A stretch of DNA of 13,293 nt from Limnohabitans sp. GTDB taxonomy: Bacteria; Pseudomonadota; Gammaproteobacteria; Burkholderiales; Burkholderiaceae_C. The notes beneath the pieces are model-generated. The model was not told the DNA's origin, ran no database searches, and was given only the letters and a program-made list of their open reading frames with translations. The translations under genes and the position numbers were made by a program. Where the stretch lies: positions 1 to 13,293 of the forward strand of contig JAKFXJ010000134.1 of assembly GCA_021731425.1 (NCBI GenBank), given 5' to 3'. Position 1 is the first letter of the stretch, and every line of letters starts with the position of its first letter. Positions 6,954 through 13,293 of this stretch are shown here, in pieces.

Positions 6954-8207
6954 ATGGCCGAAATCAAGAATTACACCCTGAACTTTGGCCCTCAGCACCC
7001 GGCAGCGCACGGTGTGTTGCGCCTGGTGCTCGAGCTCGACGGCGAAGTGGTGCAACGCGCCGACCCGCACATCGGCTTGCTGCACCGTGCCACTGAAAAA
7101 CTGGCCGAGCACAAGACCTACATCCAGTCGCTGCCCTATATGGACCGTCTGGACTACGTGTCGATGATGTGCAACGAGCACGCTTACTGCCTGGCCATCG
7201 AGAAGATGCTGGGCCTGGAAGTGCCGATGCGGGCCCAGTACATCCGGGTGATGTTCTCGGAAATCACCCGCATCCTGAACCACCTCATGTGGCTTGGCTC
7301 GCACGGCAACGACTGCGGCAGCTCGACCATTTTGATCTACACCTTCCGCGAGCGTGAAGACCTGTTTGACATGTACGAGGCCGTGTCCGGTGCCCGCATG
7401 CATGCGGCTTACTTCCGCCCCGGTGGTGTGTACCGCGACCTGCCCGACAGCATGCCCCAGTACAAGGTCAGCAAGGTCAAGAACGCCAAGGCGATCGAGC
7501 AACTCAACAGCAACCGCCAAGGTTCCTTGCTGGACTTCATTGACGATTTCACCCAGCGCTTTCCCAAGTGCGTGGACGAGTACGAAACCCTGCTGACCGA
7601 CAACCGCATCTGGAAACAGCGCACGGTGGGCATCGGCGTGGTGGCCCCCGAACGTGCCCTGAATCTGGGCATGACCGGCCCCATGCTGCGCGGCTCCGGC
7701 TTTGCTTGGGACTTGCGCAAAAAGCAGCCCTACGACGCGTACGACCAAGTCGAGTTTGACGTGCCTGTGGGCAAGACTGGTGACAGTTACGACCGCTATT
7801 TGGTGCGTGTGCAGGAGATGCGCGAATCGAACCGTATCATTCAGCAGTGCGTGAAGTGGTTGCGTGCCAACCCCGGCCCGGTCATCACCGACAACCACAA
7901 GATCGCGCCGCCTTCGCGTGAAGGCATGAAGTCCAATATGGAAGACTTGATTCACCATTTCAAGCTCTTCACCGAAGGTTTCCGTGTGCCCGAGGGCGAG
8001 GCTTATGCTGCGGTCGAACACCCCAAGGGTGAGTTCGGCATTTACATGGTGAGTGATGGGGCCAACAAGCCTTATCGCCTCAAAATTCGCGCCCCGGGCT
8101 TTGCCCATCTGGCCACCCTCGATGAAATGGCCCGAGGCCACATGCTGGCCGACGCGGTCGCGATCATCGGGACCATGGACATTGTTTTTGGAGAGATTGA
8201 CCGATGA
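6954..8207 (+). CDS. nuoD: NADH-quinone oxidoreductase subunit D (49 kDa subunit)
   Basis: Forms the ubiquinone-binding pocket together with NuoB and is related to the large subunit of [NiFe] hydrogenases, without the metal centre. The 417 residues begin with [11 protein letters not shown]; His19 and Tyr68 ([10 protein letters not shown]) fall at the positions of the quinone-head ligands His59 and Tyr108 of the bovine 49-kDa subunit. The C-terminus ends in the typical [17 protein letters not shown] at 6938-6942 lies inside the end of nuoC, 11 bases before the ATG. The stop overlaps the nuoE start in ATGA, so translation is coupled. Confidence 0.98.
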   Translation: MAEIKNYTLNFGPQHPAAHGVLRLVLELDGEVVQRADPHIGLLHRATEKLAEHKTYIQSLPYMDRLDYVSMMCNEHAYCLAIEKMLGLEVPMRAQYIRVMFSEITRILNHLMWLGSHGNDCGSSTILIYTFREREDLFDMYEAVSGARMHAAYFRPGGVYRDLPDSMPQYKVSKVKNAKAIEQLNSNRQGSLLDFIDDFTQRFPKCVDEYETLLTDNRIWKQRTVGIGVVAPERALNLGMTGPMLRGSGFAWDLRKKQPYDAYDQVEFDVPVGKTGDSYDRYLVRVQEMRESNRIIQQCVKWLRANPGPVITDNHKIAPPSREGMKSNMEDLIHHFKLFTEGFRVPEGEAYAAVEHPKGEFGIYMVSDGANKPYRLKIRAPGFAHLATLDEMARGHMLADAVAIIGTMDIVFGEIDR

Positions 8208-8692
8208 TCTCTGATTCCACCAGAGCACGCTTTGCGCGTGAAGTTGCCAAGTTTCCTGCAGACCAAAAGCAGTCGGCCGTGATGGCTTGTCTGTCGATCG
8301 TTCAGCAAGAACTCGGTTGGGTGAGCCCCGAGAGTGAGCAAGTCGTGGCCGAAGTCTTGGGCATGCCCGTGATGGCCGTGCACGAAGTGACGACCTTCTA
8401 CAACATGTACAACCAAAAGCCGGTGGGCAAGTTCAAGTTGAACGTTTGTACCAACCTGCCTTGCCAGTTGCGTGGCGGTGCGCAAGCGCTGGCTCATCTG
8501 GAGCACAAATTGGGTGTGCACGTGGGCGAGACCACAGCCGACGGCATGTTTACCCTGCAGCCCAGCGAGTGCCAAGGTGCTTGCGCCGATGCGCCCGTGC
8601 TGCTGGTGAACGACCGCCACATGTGCAGCTTCATGAGCCATGAAAAGCTCGACCAACTCGTTGACAGCCTGAAGAAAGCCGAGGCCGCCTGA
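8204..8692 (+). CDS. nuoE: NADH-quinone oxidoreductase subunit E (24 kDa subunit, cluster N1a)
   Basis: Thioredoxin-fold subunit of the NADH dehydrogenase module that carries the [2Fe-2S] cluster N1a near the FMN. The 162 residues contain all four ligands in the usual C-x4-C and C-x3-C pattern: Cys82 and Cys87 ([10 protein letters not shown]), then Cys123 and Cys127 ([11 protein letters not shown]). The helical N-terminal domain includes [16 protein letters not shown] just before the cluster domain. The start overlaps the nuoD stop by four bases (ATGA), with GGAGAG about nine bases upstream. The stop shares one base with the nuoF start. Confidence 0.97.
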   Translation: MISDSTRARFAREVAKFPADQKQSAVMACLSIVQQELGWVSPESEQVVAEVLGMPVMAVHEVTTFYNMYNQKPVGKFKLNVCTNLPCQLRGGAQALAHLEHKLGVHVGETTADGMFTLQPSECQGACADAPVLLVNDRHMCSFMSHEKLDQLVDSLKKAEAA

Positions 8693-10092
8693 TGAACGTC
8701 GAACAAATCCTGAGCCAATTCCAGGCCACGGGCGTGGAAAGCTGCTTCCATGACCGCCACATCAACCCGCAAATTTATGCGGGCTTGAATGGCCGCAACT
8801 GGGGCATCAAAGACTACGAAGCGCGTGGCGGCTACGCGGCCTTGCGCAAGATCTTGGGCAAAGACGGTGCTGAGCCCAATGCCGAAACCGGCGTGGCGGG
8901 CATGACCCAAGACCAGGTGATCGCCACCGTCAAAGAGTCCGGCCTGCGTGGTCGCGGCGGTGCGGGTTTCCCCACGGGTCTGAAGTGGAGCTTCATGCCC
9001 CGTCAGTTCCCCGGTCAAAAGTATTTGGTGTGCAACTCGGACGAAGGCGAGCCGGGCACATGCAAAGACCGCGACATCATGGAGTACAACCCGCACACGG
9101 TGATCGAAGGCATGATCATCGCGGCGTATGCCATGGGCATCAGCGTGGGTTACAACTACATCCACGGCGAAATTTTCCACACCTACGAGCGCTTTGAAGC
9201 GGCCCTCGAAGAAGCCCGCGCTGCAGGCTATTTGGGCAACAACATCATGGGCAGTTCGTTCAGCTTCCAGCTGCACGCCTCGCACGGTTTTGGCGCTTAC
9301 ATCTGTGGCGAAGAAACTGCTTTGCTCGAATCGCTCGAAGGCAAAAAAGGCCAGCCCCGTTTCAAGCCACCGTTCCCAGCCAGTTTTGGTCTGTACGGCA
9401 AGCCCACCACCATCAACAACACCGAGACCTTCGCTGCAGTGCCTTGGATCATCCGCAACGGTGGTCAGGCTTACCTCGAATGCGGCAAGCCCAACAACGG
9501 CGGCACCAAGATTTTCTCGGTCAGCGGTGATGTGGAGCGCCCTGGCAACTACGAAGTGCCCATGGGCACGCCGTTTGCCAAGCTGCTTGAGCTCGCCGGT
9601 GGCGTGCGCGGCGGTCGCAAGCTCAAAGCCGTGATTCCCGGCGGTTCTTCATCGCCCGTGATTCCGGCCGATTTGATGATGAAGCTCACCATGGACTACG
9701 ACAGCATCGCCAAAGAGGGCGGCTCGATGTTGGGTTCGGGCGCGGTGATCGTCATGGACGAGACGCGCTGCATGGTCAAGGCCTTGGCGCGTTTGTCTTA
9801 CTTTTATTCGCACGAGTCTTGTGGCCAATGCACGCCTTGCCGCGAAGGCACAGGCTGGCTCTGGCGCATGGTCGACCGCATTGAACACGGCCAGGGCCGT
9901 GCCAGCGACATCGACATGCTCGACAGCGTGGCCGGCAACATCATGGGTCGCACGATTTGCGCCTTGGGTGATGCAGCGGCCATGCCGGTGCGCGGCATGC
10001 TCAAGCATTTCCGTCACGAATTTGTACACCTCATCGAGCACAAGACCTCCATGGTCAACGCCGATGCAACAGCGGTGAAGACCCATGGTTGA
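8692..10092 (+). CDS. nuoF: NADH-quinone oxidoreductase subunit F (51 kDa, FMN and cluster N3)
   Basis: Catalytic entry subunit that binds NADH and FMN and passes electrons to [4Fe-4S] cluster N3. The 466 residues show the glycine-rich FMN/NADH loop [13 protein letters not shown] (84-96), the flavin-site [14 protein letters not shown], and [14 protein letters not shown] (204 onward). The N3 ligands are Cys377, Cys380 and Cys383 ([14 protein letters not shown]) and Cys423 ([12 protein letters not shown]). GAGG at 8681-8684 lies seven bases before the ATG, which overlaps the nuoE stop. The gene ends eight bases inside nuoG, an overlap that suggests coupled translation. Confidence 0.98.
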   Translation: MNVEQILSQFQATGVESCFHDRHINPQIYAGLNGRNWGIKDYEARGGYAALRKILGKDGAEPNAETGVAGMTQDQVIATVKESGLRGRGGAGFPTGLKWSFMPRQFPGQKYLVCNSDEGEPGTCKDRDIMEYNPHTVIEGMIIAAYAMGISVGYNYIHGEIFHTYERFEAALEEARAAGYLGNNIMGSSFSFQLHASHGFGAYICGEETALLESLEGKKGQPRFKPPFPASFGLYGKPTTINNTETFAAVPWIIRNGGQAYLECGKPNNGGTKIFSVSGDVERPGNYEVPMGTPFAKLLELAGGVRGGRKLKAVIPGGSSSPVIPADLMMKLTMDYDSIAKEGGSMLGSGAVIVMDETRCMVKALARLSYFYSHESCGQCTPCREGTGWLWRMVDRIEHGQGRASDIDMLDSVAGNIMGRTICALGDAAAMPVRGMLKHFRHEFVHLIEHKTSMVNADATAVKTHG

Positions 10093-12196
10093 AATAGAAC
10101 TCGACGGTCAGAAAGTGGAAGTTGCCGAAGGCAGCATGGTCATGCATGCCGCCGAAAAAGCAGGCACCTACATCCCCCATTTCTGCTACCACAAGAAACT
10201 TTCCATCGCAGCCAACTGCCGCATGTGCCTGGTGGAGGTCGAGAAGGCCCCCAAGCCCATGCCCGCCTGCGCCACGCCCGTGACACAAGGCATGATTGTG
10301 CGCACCAAGAGCGACCGCGCCATTGCCGCGCAAAAGTCGGTCATGGAGTTCTTGCTGATCAACCACCCGCTGGACTGCCCCATCTGCGACCAGGGCGGTG
10401 AGTGCCAGTTGCAAGACCTGGCCGTGGGTTACGGCGGCAGCACCTCGCGTTACGAAGAAGAAAAGCGCGTGGTCTTCCACAAAGAAGTCGTCCCGCTGAT
10501 CTCGATGGAAGAGATGAGCCGCTGCATCCACTGCACACGCTGCGTGCGCTTCGGCCAAGAAGTGGCTGGTGCCATGGAGCTGGGCATGTCCCACCGTGGT
10601 GAGCACGCCGAGATCGAAACCTTCTTGGGTCAGACGATCGACTCCGAGCTGTCGGGCAACATGATCGACATCTGCCCCGTGGGTGCTTTGACCAGCAAGC
10701 CTTTCCGCTACCACGCACGCACTTGGGAGCTGTCGCGCCGCAAGTCGGTGGCGGCGCACGATTCGTCCGGTGCCAACCTGATCGTGCAGGTCAAGAACAA
10801 CCAGGTCATGCGTGTCGTGCCCCTGGAAAATGAAGACGTCAACGAGTGCTGGATTGCTGACCGCGACCGTTTCTCGTACGAAGCCTTGAACAGCGCCGAG
10901 CGCCTGACCCAGCCCATGCTCAAGCAGGGCGGCGAGTGGAAGACCGTTGACTGGCAAACGGCCCTCGAATACGTGGCCAACGGCTTGCGCAACATCCAGC
11001 GTGACCATGGTGCCAACAGCATCGGCGCTTTGGTCAGCCCACACAGCACCGTGGAAGAGTTGTACCTGGCTGGCGCCTTGATGCGCGGCCTGGGCTCTGA
11101 CAACATTGATTACCGTCTGCGCAACGCCGAATTTGGCGCCGCTGAAGGTGTGCGCACCTTGGGCACGTCCATCGCATCGCTGTCCACTTTGCAGCGCGTG
11201 TTGGTGGTGGGCTCCAACCTGCGCAAAGACCACCCGCTGTTTGCGCTGCGCGTGCGCCAAGCCGTGCGTTACGGCGCTCAGCTCAATGTGATCACATCCC
11301 CCGCGGCTTTTAGCCACGCCGATGCGTGGGCCATGCCTGTGGCCAACTCTGTTGTGACCGATGCCTTTGCTTGGGCGCAAACCCTGGCCGATCTGGCCGT
11401 GGCCATTGCCGCCGAAAAAGGTGTGCCCGCACCTTGTGCAGGCACGGCCTCTGCCGCAGTCCAAGCCATGGCCAAGTCCCTCTTGGGTGGCGAGCGCAAA
11501 GCCCTGTTGTTGGGCAATGCTGCTGCGCACCATGGCAATGCCTCGACCCTGTTGGCCTTGGCCAACTGGATTGGTGAGCAAACCGGTGCCAGCGTTGGTT
11601 ACCTGACCGAAGCGGCCAACACCGTGGGTGCTCAGTGGGTGGGTGCACAACCACAAACAGGTGGCAAGCACGCAGGCCAGATGTTGGCCGGTGGCCTCAA
11701 AGCCGCTGTCTTGCTCAACACCGAACCCGAGTTCGACAGCGCAGCAGGCGCTGCTGCGGCCAAAGCTCTGGGCCAGGCCGAGATGGTCGTCACGCTCAGC
11801 CCGTTCAAAGCCAACATGGCTTTCAGCGACGTGCTGCTGCCGATTGCGCCGTTCACCGAAACCTCGGGCAGTTTTGTCAACGCCGAAGGCCGCTTGCAAA
11901 GCTTCCACGCCGTGGTCAAGCCTTTGGCTGAAACCCGCCCCGCCTGGAAGGTGCTGCGCGTGTTGGCCAATTTGCTCGACATCCCGGGTGTGTCCTTTGA
12001 GACATCGCAAGACGTCTTGGCCCGTGCCACGGCCCAGCCCTTGGTGGCGTCCAGCGCCACACGGTCTGCGATCAACCTGAGCGGGACCACCACACCCGCG
12101 CCGTCGGTCGCTTCGATTTACCAGCTCGATGGCATCGTGCGCCGTGCACCGTCACTGCAGCTGACCGCTGACGCCCGTCAGGAGGTGACCCCATGA
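10085..12196 (+). CDS. nuoG: NADH-quinone oxidoreductase subunit G (75 kDa; clusters N1b, N5, N4)
   Basis: Largest peripheral subunit; it wires electrons from NuoF towards NuoB. The 703 residues start with a [2Fe-2S] ferredoxin domain (N1b: Cys34, Cys45, Cys48, Cys62). Next is the His-Cys [4Fe-4S] cluster N5 (His94, Cys98, Cys101, Cys107; [15 protein letters not shown]). N4 follows, with Cys147, Cys150 and Cys153 (CIHCTRC) and Cys197 ([13 protein letters not shown]). The rest is a degenerate molybdopterin-oxidoreductase-like domain. At the site where E. coli carries the extra N7 cluster (VCTHCPVGC) this protein reads [10 protein letters not shown], so N7 cannot form. The start overlaps nuoF by eight bases and the stop overlaps nuoH by four (ATGA). 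Confidence 0.97.
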   Translation: MVEIELDGQKVEVAEGSMVMHAAEKAGTYIPHFCYHKKLSIAANCRMCLVEVEKAPKPMPACATPVTQGMIVRTKSDRAIAAQKSVMEFLLINHPLDCPICDQGGECQLQDLAVGYGGSTSRYEEEKRVVFHKEVVPLISMEEMSRCIHCTRCVRFGQEVAGAMELGMSHRGEHAEIETFLGQTIDSELSGNMIDICPVGALTSKPFRYHARTWELSRRKSVAAHDSSGANLIVQVKNNQVMRVVPLENEDVNECWIADRDRFSYEALNSAERLTQPMLKQGGEWKTVDWQTALEYVANGLRNIQRDHGANSIGALVSPHSTVEELYLAGALMRGLGSDNIDYRLRNAEFGAAEGVRTLGTSIASLSTLQRVLVVGSNLRKDHPLFALRVRQAVRYGAQLNVITSPAAFSHADAWAMPVANSVVTDAFAWAQTLADLAVAIAAEKGVPAPCAGTASAAVQAMAKSLLGGERKALLLGNAAAHHGNASTLLALANWIGEQTGASVGYLTEAANTVGAQWVGAQPQTGGKHAGQMLAGGLKAAVLLNTEPEFDSAAGAAAAKALGQAEMVVTLSPFKANMAFSDVLLPIAPFTETSGSFVNAEGRLQSFHAVVKPLAETRPAWKVLRVLANLLDIPGVSFETSQDVLARATAQPLVASSATRSAINLSGTTTPAPSVASIYQLDGIVRRAPSLQLTADARQEVTP

Positions 12197-13275
12197 TTGA
12201 CGCTCTGTACAACGGCGGCCTGAACCTGGTGGCCGCCAGCTGGTGGGCCACTTTGGTGTGGCCAGTGCTCTGGATCTTGCTCAAGATCGTGGCCATCCTC
12301 GCGCCGCTGATGGGTGCGGTGGCTTACCTGACGCTGTGGGAGCGCAAGCTCTTGGGCTTCATGCAAGTGCGCCATGGCCCCAACCGCGTGGGCCCCATGG
12401 GCTTGTTGCAGCCGATTGCCGATGCCCTCAAGCTGCTCACCAAAGAATTGATCAACCCAACAGCGGCCAGCATGGGCTTGTTCCGCCTCGGCCCGATCAT
12501 GGCGATCATGCCGGCCTTGGCCGCTTGGGTTGCCATTCCTTTCGGACCCGAAGTGGCGCTGACCAACATCAACGCCGGTTTGATGCTGGTGATGGCGATC
12601 ACCTCGATCGAGGTGTATGGCGTGATCATTGCGGGTTGGGCCTCCAACTCCAAATACGCCTTCTTGGGTGCACTGCGTGCATCGGCCCAGATGGTGAGCT
12701 ACGAAATCGCCATGGGCTTTTGCTTCTTGGTGGTCTTGATGGTCTCGGGCAGCATGAACCTGACCGAAATTGTTCTGGCGCAAGGCAAGGGCGCTGCCGC
12801 CGACATGGGCCTGAGTTTCCTGTCCTGGAACTGGCTGCCGCTGCTGCCGATTTTCTTGGTCTACCTGATCTCGGGCGTGGCCGAAACCAACCGCCACCCC
12901 TTTGACGTGGTCGAAGGCGAAGCCGAAATCGTGGCCGGTCACATGGTCGAGTACTCGGGCATGGGCTTTGCCATCTTCTTCCTGGCCGAATACGCCAGCA
13001 TGTGGCTGGTGTCCATCCTGGCCGTCATCATGTTCCTGGGCGGCTGGCTGTCCCCGATCGACAGCGCGCTGTTCAACTGGATCCCGGGCTGGATCTGGCT
13101 GGGCCTCAAGACTTTTGTGGTGGTGTCCATGTTCATCTGGATCCGCGCCACCTTCCCGCGTTTCCGTTACGACCAGATCATGCGTCTGGGCTGGAAGATC
13201 TTCATCCCGGTCACCCTGGTGTGGCTGCTCGTCGTCGGCATCTGGATGCAGACGTCGTGGAACATCTGGAACTAA
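12193..13275 (+). CDS. nuoH: NADH-quinone oxidoreductase subunit H (ND1 homologue)
   Basis: Membrane subunit that forms the entry and much of the wall of the ubiquinone channel and couples quinone reduction to proton pumping. The 360 residues contain about eight hydrophobic helices. Conserved loops are visible: [20 protein letters not shown] (49-68), [15 protein letters not shown] (71-85) and the acidic [20 protein letters not shown] stretch (230-249) with Glu231, Asp238 and Glu241 facing the quinone cavity. AGGAGG at 12180-12185, inside the end of nuoG, is the best ribosome binding site in the operon, seven bases before the ATG. The stop is 12 bp before the presumed nuoI start. Confidence 0.98.
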   Translation: MIDALYNGGLNLVAASWWATLVWPVLWILLKIVAILAPLMGAVAYLTLWERKLLGFMQVRHGPNRVGPMGLLQPIADALKLLTKELINPTAASMGLFRLGPIMAIMPALAAWVAIPFGPEVALTNINAGLMLVMAITSIEVYGVIIAGWASNSKYAFLGALRASAQMVSYEIAMGFCFLVVLMVSGSMNLTEIVLAQGKGAAADMGLSFLSWNWLPLLPIFLVYLISGVAETNRHPFDVVEGEAEIVAGHMVEYSGMGFAIFFLAEYASMWLVSILAVIMFLGGWLSPIDSALFNWIPGWIWLGLKTFVVVSMFIWIRATFPRFRYDQIMRLGWKIFIPVTLVWLLVVGIWMQTSWNIWN

Positions 13276-13287
13276 GGGGCTGACGCC

Positions 13288-13293
13288 ATGCAA
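13288..13293 (+). CDS. nuoI: Start of the next operon gene, presumably nuoI (two codons only)
   Basis: An ATG at 13288 follows AAGGGG (13274-13279) at suitable spacing, 12 bp after the nuoH stop. Only Met-Gln is encoded before the window ends. The name rests on the conserved nuoA-N gene order, in which nuoI (23-kDa ferredoxin-like subunit with clusters N6a and N6b) follows nuoH; no protein homology is visible. Confidence 0.5.

Noticed and set aside
10055..12010. A 651-codon open frame on the minus strand, opposite nuoG
   Set aside because: It is antisense to a fully supported nuoG with all cofactor ligands. Its composition is rich in His, Gly, Val and Gln, typical of the complement of biased GC-rich codons. 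The same applies to the minus-strand frames opposite pnp, nuoD and nuoH.

Overview
The window is a chromosomal housekeeping segment from a betaproteobacterium, most likely Burkholderiales and probably Comamonadaceae. This rests on the gene order (rpsO, pnp, quinone oxidoreductase, tpiA, secG, tRNA-Leu, nuoA onward), the separate nuoC and nuoD genes, the GC-rich codon use and the protein sequences. The genus cannot be fixed from the sequence alone. Every real gene reads on the + strand, and the long minus-strand ORFs are codon-bias shadows.

Layout. Positions 1-124 hold the last 27 codons of an IS3-family transposase and its probable right inverted repeat, so an insertion sequence ends about 200 bp upstream of rpsO. 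A sigma70-type promoter (TATAAT at 203-208) drives rpsO (S15, 323-589), which is closed by a strong intrinsic terminator at 605-652. The leader of pnp (653-799) contains a long stem-loop that resembles in position the RNase III-processed, autoregulatory pnp leader of E. coli. PNPase (800-2905) is followed by a PIG3-type NAD(P)H:quinone oxidoreductase (2958-3968), then tpiA (3968-4720, sharing one base with the previous stop) and secG (4759-5142).

A 154-bp gap with a weak hairpin and a TAAAAT -10 element leads to tRNA-Leu(GAG) at 5297-5381. Only 66 bp later starts the respiratory complex I operon: nuoA, B, C, D, E, F, G, H complete, plus the first two codons of what should be nuoI. These genes are packed with gaps of 0-45 bp or overlaps of 1-8 bp, which indicates a single translationally coupled operon. 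The product is proton-pumping NADH:quinone oxidoreductase: NuoE, F and G form the NADH-oxidising arm, NuoB, C and D the quinone-reducing connector, and NuoA and H the start of the membrane arm. The Fe-S ligand sets of clusters N1a, N3, N1b, N5, N4 and N2 are all readable; the ligands of the optional N7 cluster in NuoG are absent.

I found no CRISPR array, defence system, toxin-antitoxin pair or unknown multi-gene system. The points worth a second look are regulatory and structural: the IS end beside rpsO, the rpsO and pnp leader structures, and the tRNA gene at the head of the nuo operon with no visible terminator or second promoter between them.
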